Source: Euryodendron excelsum
Lineage: Eukaryota > Streptophyta > Magnoliopsida > Ericales > Pentaphylacaceae
DNA: 64,000 nt
Assembly: GCA_033060915.1 (NCBI GenBank)
Contig: CM065381.1
Coordinates: 3,806,001 to 3,870,000 of the forward strand
Direction: 5' to 3'
Part shown: positions 32,627-44,761 of the stretch, piece by piece
Position numbering within the stretch: position 1 is the first letter of the stretch
How the letters are laid out: each line of letters opens with the position of its first letter
Notes under the pieces: generated by a model
The model's input: only the letters and a program-made list of their open reading frames with translations
Database searches by the model: none
What the model was told of the DNA's origin: nothing
Translations under genes and position numbers: made by a program

Positions 32627-34899
32627 AATACATCAACCACCTGAGTTTGTGAAGTAGTAAAGAGACTTTTAAAAAAAAAATTATTTGATAAAATATTTGC
32701 TTAAAGTCTCTGCACTACTCTACAAATTTAGATTATTGATGTGTTTACCTATTATGTGTCATCATTTGATAAAAATTATTACCGAGTACTCAATATTGCC
32801 TTATTATTAGACTATTTTCCATTTAAAGGAGACGTTGGCTTCAAACATTCAAACATAATGACAATGTCGGTCACGAACGGGTAGATAAATGCAATTGTTA
32901 TGAGAGTTAGATTTTAGACTTTATCATGTGATGGTTGTATGTTTTAGTAAATGTCTTCTTTTTTTTTTTTGGTTTTTTTTTAATATAGAAATATCTGTTG
33001 TCACCCTCTTTCCTTTACCATCCTTTTTTTTAATAATAGTTTATTGACCCTGGTTAAAGTGATGGAGTTTCTAGGCCTTTTCCCAAGACTAATCACATGC
33101 CACCTGATTTGAGTAAAAGCCCGCCGCAAGCACCAGCTAGTGTCATTTAACTGTTTCTTTTATGTTATTGGGAAGAAAAGAAAGAGGAAAAAAAAAAAAT
33201 ACAAAGTAGGCTTTAAATATTTGATTATGAATGATGCAATTATGTTTTCCAAGACTTGTCAAGTTGGACTCGTACAATCTTGCGAACACCATGATAATCA
33301 AAACCCATTTGGATCAATCTTATTAATTAAAAATGATTTAATTTCAGTCGCATTAACATCCATACATGTCCTATTTTATGCATTTCAAAAAAGCAATCTA
33401 TGCACTATTTTGCTCCCAATTCATTAGTTGTCACCCTTTATCTCACTCCAATTTGAAGCTTACAATGGATACACTAAATGATTTTATCATTAATCGTCCA
33501 CAATCATTTGTATTGCCTCGGCGTAATGCTAAATCAATAATTCAAGAAGTATCAATTTCTTGATTTATGTCAGAAAACTAGTTTTGCATAAGTTGTAAAC
33601 AGCAGTTGTTTGTGTAGACATGTTGATGTGTAACATCTAGGGAACCTGGTTTGGTGATGTGAAATGGATTGGAGAAATGGGCATTGCTGTCAACACAGCA
33701 AGATGTGAGTTTCTGGCTCTTATCATTGCCACAGGTTGCTTGGTGCCATAACGAAGCACTTCACACCTGCCTGGAACAGTGAATGAACTCAATACAACTT
33801 GCTTCCTCGCCTTCTGTTATAGTCTTTTGTGAATTCTCATGAGCAATATCCCTGGGAATTCCACAACTTGGAGTCCCAATTTTGATCATTGTGATGCCCG
33901 CCATCAGCCAACTTTCAAATGATGGTCAGTGGTTAAGGCTAAGAAGCATGAACATAGACACGCGACATGGACACTATACAACATAGGCAAGCCAACACAA
34001 TAATTTTCAAAAAATATAAGACATGATGGGAACACGATAAAAGAATAGATTTTATATATTATTTTATATATCATATATAGAAAATTTTTACTCAAAATAC
34101 AATGTAAAGAAAAACAGTGTAATTAAAATTAAAAATTATGTGTTTTGTAGTTTAAAAATCAAATTAGATAAAAAGTCACATTGTTTTTATTTTACAATTA
34201 GATTTTAAGTAATTTTTTTCAAACTTAGACGTGTTTTATAAGTGTAAGTGATGGACACACGTGTTCCTCAAGTGTCTGAACCGTGTCAATTTTTAAAAAT
34301 TGATTAAGTAATAGAATATTTTCGGCCATGTATCCAACGCACATCGGGAAGTGCCCAATAGGTGTCTTGTCTGACATGGACAGAGCAATTTCTTAAAAGT
34401 ATTCGTGTCTCTTAAGTTACCACCTCCACAAACTCGCTATTAAAGGAAGAGATGAAAATTTACAAAAGGATTCTATTATAGGTTTTCACAGCATTTCTCT
34501 GCAGCCACTGGCGGAGCCAGTTAAGGGCTAGAGGGGGCACCCCTCAACTTTTTAAAAATGTCATTTTTACCTACAATTTTGAAGTTTTTTTTTTTCTAAC
34601 TTTTCCCCCTCGGAAAATTTGCAAATGACCCCCCTTATATAGTTAAAAAACCAATTCTTGTTTTATACCATTTTAAAAATATTCTCAAAATTTTCCCTAA
34701 AAATTTATAATTATCAGTCTTAAGTCATTAGTTTTCTTTAAAGACCTCCGTACATATTATGTATAAGTTTATGTACCTTTTGGTTAATGCTACAATACAT
34801 ACATAAAAAAGTTATACACAATTCTTACACAGTGATGTTCTCATTTTAATACACAATACTCATATGGTTATTACACCACCCACACATTCAGCACATTTT
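32627..34899. other. Intergenic, no gene seen
   Basis: AT-rich DNA with short ORFs only (up to 95 codons) and several T-runs. A phrase common at plant transposon ends (CTGGCGGAGCCAG) occurs at 34508, followed by GGGGGCACCCC. I could not find the matching far end. No conserved frame was found. Confidence 0.4.
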
Positions 34900-35061
34900 C
34901 ATATTTTCTTCATCAATTGTATAACTTTACTTTCCTTGTGTAGTGCACAATTGTAGGACGTAATTGTAGAGTTGGTTTTCTATTAACTGCTTGTATACAT
35001 CATTCACAATCAATGAGAAATATTTTTCTTCATTTAACGTGTTGAGAGCCAATCCTTAACA
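34900..35061 (+). repeat. End of the 5' LTR of the old copia element
   Basis: The stretch ends CCTTAACA directly before a PBS-like TTGTGTCAGAGC, which is where a copia 5' LTR must end. The start of the LTR was not found, and no 3' LTR remains to compare with it. Only the right boundary is supported. Confidence 0.45.
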
Positions 35062-35073
35062 TTGTGTCAGAGC
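35062..35073 (+). promoter_or_regulatory. Primer-binding site of the copia element
   Basis: TTGTGTCAGAGC matches the usual initiator tRNA-Met site TGGTATCAGAGC at 10 of 12 bases. It lies directly after the LTR end CA and 40 bp before gag. Confidence 0.6.
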
Positions 35074-35112
35074 TCTTGATCTTGGGCATCTAGGTTCTTT
35101 TTTTCTTTTCTG

Positions 35113-35358
35113 TTGCCGCTTCCAAGTTCCACTATGACTGTTGCCTCCCACTCTTCTTCTACCTCTCAATCTGCGATGTTGCAATCCATTAGCAATGTTT
35201 CGTCCCCATATTTTAGTCATTTCTCTGACCAACCCAATGCAATTTTAGTCTCTTCTTTTCTTGCTAGTGACAATTATTCTACATGGCGAAGAGCCATGAA
35301 GATGGCTCTTAATGCTAAGAACAAACTTGGATTGTTGATAGCACTCTCAAGAAACTAG
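35113..35358 (+). pseudogene. Copia gag, N-terminal part
   Basis: This is the start of a copia gag: after a Ser-rich leader, NAILVSSFLASDNYSTWRRA and MKMALNAKNKLGLL are the typical N-terminal gag block (UBN2-like). A 1-bp shift near 35335 takes the frame off before the insertion. The other part continues at 36793. The position just after the PBS supports the start. Confidence 0.8.
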
Positions 35359-35366
35359 CCAATGAT

Positions 35367-36792
35367 TGATTACACTTGGAAACTGTAATCTCTAAGCCCA
35401 AACTAGCAGTTGATTAGTCAAGTTTTAGTTATTAATTCAGCATTTTAACTCCCAAAATGTACTAAACTATTCTGTGCGTATTTTGCAGAAATCAAAGGTT
35501 AAAGCGAGGCAAACGGGCAAAAATCAGGAGGACCGATCGATCGGCCATTTAATCTCCATTGACCATTCAATCAGCCGTTCAATCACAGTATGGATCGTTC
35601 GACCGGTGACGTCGGAAATGCCTTCGTTCGAACTTCTGCAGCATCATTCCTCCACTTAAGAGTCAGAACTTCAAAGGGGGAGTTTTACCGTCCGATTGGC
35701 CGTTCGATCGGTGACGTTGGAAATGACTTCTGTAACAAAAACGACCAAAACTTCAGAGAGGGTCTGCTGCCGATTGATCGGCCGGTCAATCGCCCTCAGC
35801 CATTCGATCGCATTATGACCGTTTAATCGGTTTGTATAGAATCTGTAGGTATAAAAGCTGTGTGTGCGAGAACCGAGGAGAGGTTCGAAGATTCCAGATT
35901 TTTAAAACAGTTTTAGGGCATTTTTGGAGAGATTTTGTAAGGTTTATTCTCTTTTGTATTATTGTTAATCATTCTCTTTGTATTCAAGTTTAAGTTTCTG
36001 TCATTTTCTTGGCACTTTCCTTCACTTTCTTGGTAACCTAACATTAGTTTTCTATTGCTTAATACCATATTTACATTCTTTTATGCTTTATCTCAAGGAT
36101 TCAAGTAACTAAACATATCTTGGATGTGATTGTGAAAATCTACCAAGGATCTTCAAGGGTTTCAATGGAGGTATATGAATTTCAAAGCTTTATTTCTAGA
36201 TTTTTATAGTTCTATTTGGTTGAGTGTTAGACTTGTTTGAAAACTTAAATTCATAACCCATTTTGATAATATTTATGCACAATCACTACTTGGTATAGAT
36301 ATTGCACATTTCTAAAGTTTGTTTTTATGATTCTACTCATGGGTTTCATCTCTACACTCAACTAAATATGAACTCAAGGTTTTATGGTCACAATATTTTG
36401 AATCAAGAATCCATAGAGTGATTCTTGATTTGAGGTATAAAACCCTTTATTGAAACTCTTGTTGTGAATTGGTGGATTGAATCAATTATATCTAAGTTTT
36501 TTCCTTAATTGCACACAAACTAGATTTAATTGCTTTCCTTAGATATTAATTGCTTGCATTAGTTAAGAACAACCATCATCCAAAATCAACAAGTTTTTGG
36601 TCTTTTTTATATCACAAAACCCCATTTGCAATTCATAGTTAATGTCTAATGCTAGTTGAGCGTTGATGCTATATTTGTACAATTCTCTTGGGAGAGAACG
36701 ATACCAAATTATCGGTTTATTTTTCATCGCGACCTTCGTACTCTTGCGGGGTAACTAACTCCAATTGTAGGATACTTTTGAGAGGGAACCAA
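35367..36792 (+). mobile_element. Solo LTR, Athila type (1426 bp), in copia gag
   Basis: The LTR starts TGATTACACTTGG and ends GGGAACCA. It is flanked by ATGAT at 35362-35366 and 36793-36797. The copia gag frame reads straight from the left flank to the right flank with one ATGAT, which proves the insertion point. The sequence follows the same order as the Athila LTRs at 37661 and 49555: AATCTCTAAGC, GATCGATCGG blocks, GGTATAAAAGCTGTGT (TATA at 35850-35856) and a final block with CTTCGTACTCTTGCGG. It is strongly diverged, so it belongs to another subfamily or is older. No internal region remains, which points to recombination between two LTRs. Confidence 0.9.
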
Positions 36793-37640
36793 TGATGCTG
36801 TTGCGTCTAAATTGTGGGAGAGATGCAATGACATGGTCCTATCTTGGCTTCTCAACAGCGTTGATAAATCCCTTGGTAGTAGCCTTATATATAGTGATAA
36901 GCCTCATGAACTTTGGATCGATCTAGAGACTCAATTTTCTTAAATCAACAATCCATGCATATTTCAACTCAAGCGTGACATCGCTACACTTCACCAGACG
37001 CATGCCCTTTAGCTCAATATTACAACACCATCAAGCAATATTGGAAGGAGCTCAGTGCACTACAGTCCGAACCAAACTGCTCATGTGGAGCATCAAAAGA
37101 GTTGGCCAACTTACAAGGCACTAAACGGGTCTTTCAATTCCTTATGGGATTGAATGAGTCATATGCTCAAATCAGAAGTCAAATCTTGGCTATGGAGCCT
37201 TTACCTGCTGTCAACCGAGTATATACCATTCTCCATCAAGAAGAAACCCAACGTCTTCTTCATCTCCCATTGCCCACTCCGGATATTGCTGCCATGCACG
37301 TTAATCGACCTCCACGTCCTTCTATGCAAGATGTTAAAAGTAAGGGAAATAATACTATCATTTGTGAGCATTGTGGCAAAATCGGGCATTCCAAAACTAG
37401 CTATTATAGGATTATTGGTTTTCCTATCCATTGGAATCGAAACCGCAATACTCCACGACATGACACAAGTCGTCAACCCGTGGTACCCCAGGTTTCTGCT
37501 AGTCCACCTAGTACTTCAACTGAGCATGTAATTCATGGTTTAACTAGTGCGTAACACCGTGAATTATGGATTTACTCACGCCTCCCTCTGTTAATTTTGC
37601 TGGTAATTCTTTTTCACCCATCTATAATTCAGCTTTTGTT
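36793..37640 (+). pseudogene. Copia gag, C-terminal part
   Basis: The gag resumes in the frame of SKLWERCNDMVLSWLLNS and continues through FLMGLNESYAQIRSQILAME and VYTILHQEETQRLL (best frame 37102-37554). The zinc knuckle reads CEHCGKIGHSKTSY: Tyr replaces its last Cys, as one G-to-A change would cause. Several stops and shifts interrupt it. It leads to the protease start at about 37640. Confidence 0.82.
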
Positions 37641-37660
37641 TCTAATTTTGATTGGATTAT
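37641..37660 (+). pseudogene. Copia protease start, cut by the Athila insertion
   Basis: The bases AATTTTGATTGGATTAT read N-F-D-W-I-I in frame. The next codons, Asp-Ser-Gly-Ala-Ser-Asp-His, begin at 51047 after the 13.4 kb Athila element and one copy of ATTAT. The insertion thus struck one codon before the catalytic DSG of the copia aspartic protease. Confidence 0.85.
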
Positions 37661-38143
37661 TAATTACTCTTAGAAATAGTAATCTCTAAGCTTAAATTGT
37701 TAGTTGATTAGTTAAATTTCAGTGTTAATTTAGTATTTTAATTCCTAAAATGTATTAAAACTCTTTTTGTGTACTTCTAAAATGAATTGGGGCTTAAACC
37801 AAGGCAAATGGGCAAATATGAGGATGACCGATCGATCGACCGATCGATCGCCCGATCGATCGGTCCACGGAATGTTCAATCGGCCGATCGATCGGTGATC
37901 TTGCGATCGATCGGTGATTCTCTGTTCGACCTTCTGCAGCAAACTTCAGATAGGGCGTTTTCCGATCGATCGGTCGTTCGATCGGTGACGTCGGAATTCC
38001 CTCAACGGACTACATAGAAGCATACTTCAGAGGGGTCGGTTTTGCGATCGATCGAGCTTTCGATCGCCTGGACCGTTCGATCGGCCGTTCGATCGGTCGC
38101 CTACCGATCGATTGGTGTGTACAGACTTTGTTTTTTTGCAAAG

Positions 38144-38150
38144 TATAAAA
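38144..38150 (+). promoter_or_regulatory. LTR promoter TATA box (Athila 5' LTR)
   Basis: TATAAAA in AAGTATAAAAGCTGTATA directly follows the CGATCG-rich U3. The same box occurs in the 3' LTR at 50014-50020 and in the solo LTR at 35850-35856, so it is conserved across subfamilies. Confidence 0.65.
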
Positions 38151-38537
38151 GCTGTATATACGGGACAAAGTGGATGTTAGGGTTTTTTTTTGCAGAATTG
38201 GACAGAGGAGGAGTTTCAAAAAGGGGTCTTTTATTATTTTGTAAGGTTTTTAGTTAAATTTACTTTAATGCTTTGTATTGTTGTCATTTATTGCTTTTGG
38301 ATCATTGTAAATGAATGCTTGATATATATATATGAAGTGAATGTTTTCTACTCTTTCTAGCCATTTGATCTCATTTTCTTGCCATTTTCCCTCACTTTCT
38401 TAGTAACCAAACACTAGTTCTATATAGTTTAATGGTAGATTTGTCTTCTTTTATGCTCTTTGACATGGATTTTAGTAGCTAAACATCCTTTGGATGTGGT
38501 TGTGAAGATCCACCAAGGATTTTCAAAAGGTTGAAAA

Positions 38538-39097
38538 TGTTGGTGCAAATTTTTGTAGAAGAAGAAGATGATGAACAATTGCTTTAAGGCACGATAAAAT
38601 ATCGCTTTCCTTAAGACGATATTCGCCCCCACTAATTCAGTGAATCTGGTGTGCACCGGGTTAATGGCGAATCGCCTCCAAGATACAATGAAGCCCAGAA
38701 TAATCTGTAATCTAACTGCGTTTTGCACAAACGAAGTCAGAACCGAATACCTTCAGATTTTACAAGTCTGCCAAGAATCTAGAATTCTGTTTCTACAGTA
38801 AACAGATTCTAGCAATGAAAAAATAAAACAAAGAGGAATTGATGCATAGGAACATCTATCATCACCACCTCTAATGGTTTAATAAGATTACCATTATATA
38901 GACTCAAAGGTGCCTATTTGGAATAGGTGTGTCCATTAGAATTCAAATATTCTAACCACCATTTCCACATTTAAATGTGGTCATCCGATCACACCTTTAC
39001 ACATTAATGGTGTAGATTGCATCTCTCCAACATTTAAAATCTTTAACTAAAAACACCCAATTAAAAACATATATATATTTTGAAAATATTTCCAACA
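38538..39097 (+). mobile_element. Copia-type solo LTR (560 bp) inside the Athila 5' LTR
   Basis: It starts TGTTGGTGCAAAT and ends ATTTCCAACA, the TGTTGG/CCAACA termini common in copia LTRs. It is flanked by GAAAA at 38533-38537 and 39098-39102. The 3' LTR of the same Athila (about 50396-50410) is the empty site and reads GTTGAAAATGGGTTG. A TATATAG lies near 38894. There is no internal sequence, so this is a solo LTR. It does not obviously match the LTR end seen at 35061. Confidence 0.9.
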
Positions 39098-39744
39098 GAA
39101 AATGGGTTGTATGAACTTTAAAGTCATATCCTTAAAATTCTATGGTTTCATTTGATTTAGCATGAGATTCATTAGAAAAACTTAGATTCATAACCCCTTG
39201 GCAATATTTATGCACAAATCAATATTCGGTATAGGTATTGCACATGTCTAAGGTTTGATTCTAGGGTGCCAATTATAGATTTCCTCTTTATACTCAATCA
39301 AACAAAAATTCACATTTTTATAGTCGACATTTTCCGAATCAAGAATCCAATGTGTGATTCTTGATTTGAGTTATAAACCTCTCATTGGAAACCTTTGTTG
39401 TGAATTGGTGGATCGAAACAACTATGTCCATGCTTTTCTCTTAAATTACACAAAATTAGATTTTATTGCCTTCATTAGTCATTAAGTTATTGCATTAAGT
39501 ATTGAACCACCATCATCCCAAAACCAACATATTTTCGGTCTCTTTTATGTTAGGAAAAGAAAATAATTTTCATTTGCAATCCATCAAGATAAGTGCCTGT
39601 GCTAGTTGAGCTTTGTTGCTATATTTGCAGAATTCCCTTGGAAGAGAACGACACCGGATCCTCCGGTTTTTACTACATGCGCGACCTCCGTACTCTTGCG
39701 GAGTGACTCAAGTTGTGAAGCACATCTGAAGGCGTGTCAAGTTT

Positions 39745-39757
39745 TGGCGCCGTTGCC
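39745..39757 (+). promoter_or_regulatory. Primer-binding site of the Athila element
   Basis: TGGCGCCGTTGCC, five bases after the LTR end, is complementary to 13 bases of the 3' end of plant tRNA-Asp. This is the site known for Athila elements. Confidence 0.85.
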
Positions 39758-40211
39758 AGGAAATTCATAGGCAAAAGTTACACGGACCAAAGCTAAGGAT
39801 TGCGGAAGAAAATTGAAAAAAAAAAAGAAGAGCAAGCAAAAGAAAAAAAAACACACACAAAAAGGGTGGATTTCATCACCACCCCTGAGGGAAGCATCTA
39901 CAGGCTACGGGCCGCGGTACACTCTCATTTCCCTTAAGGTGTTTTATTTTTTTTTAGGATTATTTTTTTATTTCTTGTTTTCTCTAGTTTCTTTTGTTTG
40001 ATATAGTATAATTGCATTGCATTTTTTGTTAGGAAATTATCCCTCTTCAGGAGTATTTAGTGGAGCTAGGCTAGTGTGTTCAAGTTTCAAATTGGTGGTA
40101 CGCTTATTGTATGTGGAGATTGGAGGTACGGAGTTGAATTGAGAAAAAACCGTTGTCCGGCCTAGGGAATTGTGTATGATGTGCTGAACGACCCTATCGG
40201 TCCAACCTTAT

Positions 40212-42302
40212 GTGTGCATTCATTCTTGCATGTCATATTTCCCGAGGGACGAACATCATAGCCTTGTGAGGATTGAGAGCATTGAGAGCACAAACACATA
40301 TTCACCAACACCTAGCTTACCATTAGTGGTCGACCTAGGTTTCATTCCAATGGAAAATCCCAATAAACCCAGCTTACCTAACATTCAACCCTTGCATCCA
40401 AATGTCCAAATCAACCCGGAAGGTCATAAGGAGTTTGAAAGAGGGAGCCACCATGGCGACGTGGCGGCCCCCCCAATACGAACTCTCCGGGACTACCTAA
40501 ACCCGCCAAGGCAAGCACCAACATTGTGCATTGTTTTCCTGCCCCATCACAACACTCTAAACATTAGGTCGGGAATGATGCAAATGTTGCCTCAATTCCA
40601 CGGGATGGATTCAGAACAACCCTACATTTTTCTTAAAGAATTTGAGGATGTTTGTTCAATTGCAATGGACAACTCATGTCCAAGGGAAGTATTTTTGTTG
40701 AAACTCTTCCTGTTTTGTTTGAAGGACAAAGCTAAGCTTTGGTTTAATTCCTTGCGACCCATGTCCATCCATTCTTGGGCTACTCTCTAAGGGGAATTTT
40801 TGAGCAAATTTTTTCTCGAAATTCGAACCGAGGCCATTTGAAGGCAAATTTCTCAGTTTTCTCCTTTGTTGGGAGAAACTTTCTTTCAATGTTGGGAGAG
40901 GTTCAAAAACCTCTTAAATTCTTGCCCCCATCACGGTTTTGCCGATTGGCATGTCATCAACACATTTTATTCTTCTTTGACACCCCAACTCAAGCAATTT
41001 GTCGAGTCTATGTGTACGGGGACGTTTTTTGATAAGCAACCCCATAAGGCATATGATTATTTTGATAACTTGGCAAATAAGGCTAGAGATTGGGCACTTA
41101 CCGGGACCCAAAATCCCGAGGGTCACTAAATCCAACAAGGGGTGGGAAGATATCAACTCAAGGAAGTTGATGATGTCAATGCTAGGGTGGCTACCTTGGC
41201 AAGAAAATTAGAGGCTTTTGAGGTGAAAAAAGTTCAATTGGTAGAGAGTGAGGAGATGAGAGAAGTATGTTGTCTTGTGTGTGAAACCTCAGATCATACC
41301 ACCTCTTCATGCCCAATCATTCCGGGTGTGAATGAGGCTTTGCATAGCTAAGTTAACGCAATTGGCCAATATTCAAGAGGAGGGAGTAACCCCTATTCAA
41401 ACACATACAACCCGGGATGGAGAGATCATCCCAACTTTGGGTGGAGGAACAATTAAGGGACTTCAAACTCCCACAACTACCAAGGAGGGTATCAAAACCC
41501 TCAATCATACTAAGCACCTCCACCCCCACAAGCACTCCAACCACAACATCCACCTCCACCTTACCAACAAGCACCCGTGACCCAATTCCAAAATCAACCA
41601 AGGCCATACCAACCCCTCCATAGGAAGCTCATAGAGGACAATGTCTACCAACTTGCCAATAACATGAGAGGGGTTAGTTCAAGGGTTGATAAACAAGAGA
41701 AGGTGCTAGACCAACACTTTAGGTTACTTGAGGACATCCAAAAGCAAATGTCTACATTGACACAAGCTTTGACCCAAAATGTCCTGGGAAGATTCCCAGC
41801 TCAACCTCAACCTAACCCGACGGTTAGGCAAGTGCACATAACCGAGGGTAAGAATGACTCTAGTATGAGTCATGACCAAGTGCAAGCCATAACCACCCTT
41901 AGAAGTGGCAAGACCATTGACAAAACTATCCCACCTCGGGATGAGACTTCTAGGAAGAGTGTTGGCCAAGAAGAGAAAGAGAAAGAGGAAAAAGAGCCGA
42001 GAGAAGGGGGGGAGAACTTAGCCAATCCCATCGAGATTTTAAGTGAAAGTGAGAGGGATAAGAGAAGGGACATAATCAAACATGCTCCCTTCCCGCAAAG
42101 GTTGACCAAACCAAAAAATGAACTTCTAAATGCAAAAATTTATGAAGTGTTCAAACAAGTAAAGGTCAACATCCCTATCCTTGACGCAATCAAGCAAATA
42201 CCTTCTTATGCTAAGTTCTTAAAGGACTTATACACTTTTAAGCGAAGGTTGCATGTCAAGGAAAGCGCCATGATGAACGAAAATCAAAGTGCGATTTTGT
42301 AA
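40212..42302 (+). pseudogene. Athila gag
   Basis: The gag is readable across three frames. The first part (ATG at 40350 likely, to 40790) has the Athila block RTLRDYLNPPRQAP, then MLPQFHGMDSEQPYIFLKEF and LKDKAKLWFNSLRP. The second (40866-41129) has ETFFQCWERFKNLLNSCPHH and LKQFVESMCTGTFFDKQP. The third has a CLVCETSDHTTSSCP zinc knuckle-like site, a Pro/Gln-rich stretch and a charged tail (41577-42302). There is a frameshift near 40790-40860 and several stops at 41130-41580. Gag binds the element RNA and forms the particle core. Confidence 0.88.
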
Positions 42303-42797
42303 TGCAAAACTGTGCCGAAATTCAAGGACCCCGGATGTCCTACTATTTCTTGTACCATTGGGAATACCAAGATCGATCGTGCCTTGTTAGACTTAGGGTC
42401 TAGTGTCAACCTTTTACCCTTTTCAGTGTATAAGGAACTTGGCCTAGGAGAGTTGAGCCCTACTCGAGTTACCTTGCAATTGGTGGATCGTTCTATAAAG
42501 GTTCCAAGAGGTATCATTGAGGATGTTCTCATCTAAGTTGATAACTTTTGCTTCCTGGTCGATTTCATTGTCTTAGACACCTAACCTGTTGAGAGTTGTA
42601 TAGCTCACAACCAAATTCCTGTGATTTTGGGACGCCCTTTCCTAGCTGCTTCCAATGCCATCATTCATTGTAGGAATGGGTTAGTGAAATTGTCTTTTGG
42701 CAACACCACCTTCGAGCTTAACATCTTTTCTGTTGCCAAACAAAAGGGGGAATGTGAGGATATCCGGGAGGTAGACATCATAGAGAGCATAGTTTAA
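42303..42797 (+). pseudogene. Athila aspartic protease
   Basis: Directly after a TAA at the end of the gag tail, the frame continues with PKFKDPGCPTISCTIGNTKI and the active site ALLDLGSSVNLLPFSVYKEL, the D-L-G form typical of Athila. QIPVILGRPFLAASNAII marks the far side of the protease. Two stops interrupt it (after IIEDVLI and VLDT). A TAA at about 42796 ends it. Confidence 0.85.
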
Positions 42798-42830
42798 GAA
42801 CACTTTGAGCGGAAGATTTTTGAGGACCCT

Positions 42831-43892
42831 TTGGAAAGGGCATTAGTGAGAGGTGAACCGCATGCTTCACTTGATAGTGAGGGCATGGTGTCAAGTGAAT
42901 TTTCTCATTTAGAGGGTGAGAGAGAAGAGTGTTTACATGTGGGTCAATGGATCCCTTCTTTTGAACCCCTCCACCCTAATGCCGAGAAACCAATTCCTTC
43001 GGAGGAGAAGCCTCCCATTCCCGAGAGGAAGCCTTTGCCTTCCAACTTAAAGTATGCATTTTTAAGGGATGGGGAGTCGTACCCGGTTGTGATTTCCTCT
43101 AGCTTGTCTGGGAGCTAAGAGGACGAGTTGATAACATTGCTTAGGAAACATAAAAAAGCCCTAGGATGGACTATCGCTGACCTTCATGGGATTAGTCCTC
43201 TCATATGCACTCACCGTATTTTTTTAGAAGAGGAGGCTAAATCCATTCGTCAAATGCAAAGGCGATTGAATCCCAATATGAAGGAAGTGGTTAAAGGTGA
43301 GATTTTAAAATTGCTAGATGTGGGTATCATTTACCCCATATTCGATTCGAAATGGGTTAGTCCGACCCAAGTGGTGCCTAAGAAATCGGGTGTCACGGTG
43401 ATAAGAAATGACAACAATGAGTTAGTGCCAACCCGTGTGCAAACTGAGTGGCGAATGTGCATTGATTATCGCCGCCTCAATAATGTAACCCGAAAGGACC
43501 ATTTCCCTTTACCCTTCCTTGATCAAGTCTTAGAAAGGGTGTCCGGTAAGGTTTTCTATTATTTCTTAGATGGATATTCGAGGTACAATCAAATTGATGT
43601 AGCCCTTGAGGATCAAGCCAAGACAACATTCACTTGTCCCTTTGGCACATATGCTTATAAACGTATGCCCTTCGGGTTATGTAATGCACCGGCGACATTT
43701 CAAAGGTGCATGATGAGCATATTTAACGACATGGTTGAGCAAATTGTCAAAGTCTTCATGGATGATTTTTCTGTCTATGGGGATACTTATGAAGGTTGTC
43801 TTGGTAATTTAGGAAAAATTTTGATGAGATGTGAGGAGAGTAACCTTGTGCTCAATTGGGAAAAATGTCATTTATGGTTACTAGTGGTATAG
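42831..43892 (+). pseudogene. Athila pol: linker and reverse transcriptase
   Basis: After a linker (42831-43118, ending in a stop) RT begins at about 43128: HKKALGWTIADLHGISPLIC, WVSPTQVVPKKSG, WRMCIDYRRLNNVTRKDHFP, YFLDGYSRYNQI, MPFGLCNAPATFQRCM and the catalytic KVFMDDFSVYG. The frame shifts near 43860 within the WEKC block and continues at 43856-44749. It has the expected length and order for a gypsy RT. Confidence 0.92.
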
Positions 43893-44749
43893 TTTTGGGG
43901 CATATTGTGTCAGCCGAAGGGCTTGAAGTAGATAAAGCAAAAATTGAACTCATTCAAAAATTGCCAGCCCCGACGTGTGTGAAGGAGGTTAGATCATTTC
44001 TTGGGCATGCCGGTTTCTATCAGCGTTTCATTGAGGGTTTTAGTGCAATCTCTAGGCCTATGTGTCATCTTTTGTCCCAAGATGTTTCCTTTAAGTGGAC
44101 ATCTTCTTGTCAACAAGCTTTTGACAAGTTGAAGGGACTTTTGACCACAACCCCAATCATTCGAGCACCCAATTGGTCTCTTCCATTTAAGTTAATGTGT
44201 GATGCTAGCGACTATGCCGTGGGGGCTGTCCTAGGACAAATAGTTGATAAGAAGCCATATGTCATTCATTATGCTTCTAGAACTCTAAATGAAGCTCAAA
44301 TCAACTATACCACAACCGAGAAGGAACACCTTGCGGTGGTTTTTGCACTAGACAAATTTAGGTCGTACTTGATTGGGTCATTGGTCATCATCTACACCAA
44401 CCATGCGGCCCTAAAGTATCTCCTCACAAAACCCAATGCAAAACCACACCTCATTCGATGGATACTTTTGCTCCAAGAATTCCATATTGAAATGCGTGAT
44501 AAAAAAGGGGTTGAAAATGTAGTTGCGGACCACTTGTCTTGGCTTCCCTTAAATGGGCGAGCCATGGACCCAACCCCTATCAAGGAGCACTTCCCGGATG
44601 AGCATATCATGTATGTGAGTGCCGTTGAGCAAGTTTCAACCCCTTGGTTTGCGGACATTGCGAACTTCCTTGTCACCGGTGAGGTTCCTTCCACATGGTC
44701 ATCTATTGACAAGCGTAAATTCTTCCGAAATGTGCGCTATTTTTCGTAG
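43856..44749 (+). pseudogene. Athila pol: RT connection and RNase H
   Basis: The connection segment ([39 protein letters not shown]) leads to RNase H with [16 protein letters not shown] (first Asp), [20 protein letters not shown] (Glu), [11 protein letters not shown] (the middle Asp of the family is Asn here) and VVADHLSWL (last Asp). It stops at a TAG just before the integrase zinc finger. A single RNase H is present, unlike the Tat element. Confidence 0.9.
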
Positions 44750-44761
44750 GATGATCCTCAC

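Larger units (their letters stand above)
37661..39739 (+). repeat. 5' LTR of the Athila element (interrupted)
   Basis: This is a direct repeat of 49555-51041, ending CTGAAGGCGTGTCA. U3 holds seven CGATCGATCG decamers plus single CGATCG sites within about 300 bp (37825-38120), then AGTATAAAAGCTG (TATA at 38144-38150) and a long downstream part. A copia-type solo LTR sits at 38538-39097. Its first two bases are TA where the 3' LTR has TG. Confidence 0.93.

Noticed and set aside
33140..33563. Two overlapping short ORFs
   Set aside because: Low-complexity AT-rich DNA; no conserved residues or signals.
41353..42109. Minus-strand ORFs opposite Athila gag (41353-41607, 41724-41969, 41870-42109)
   Set aside because: Shadows of the gag frames without recognisable domains.
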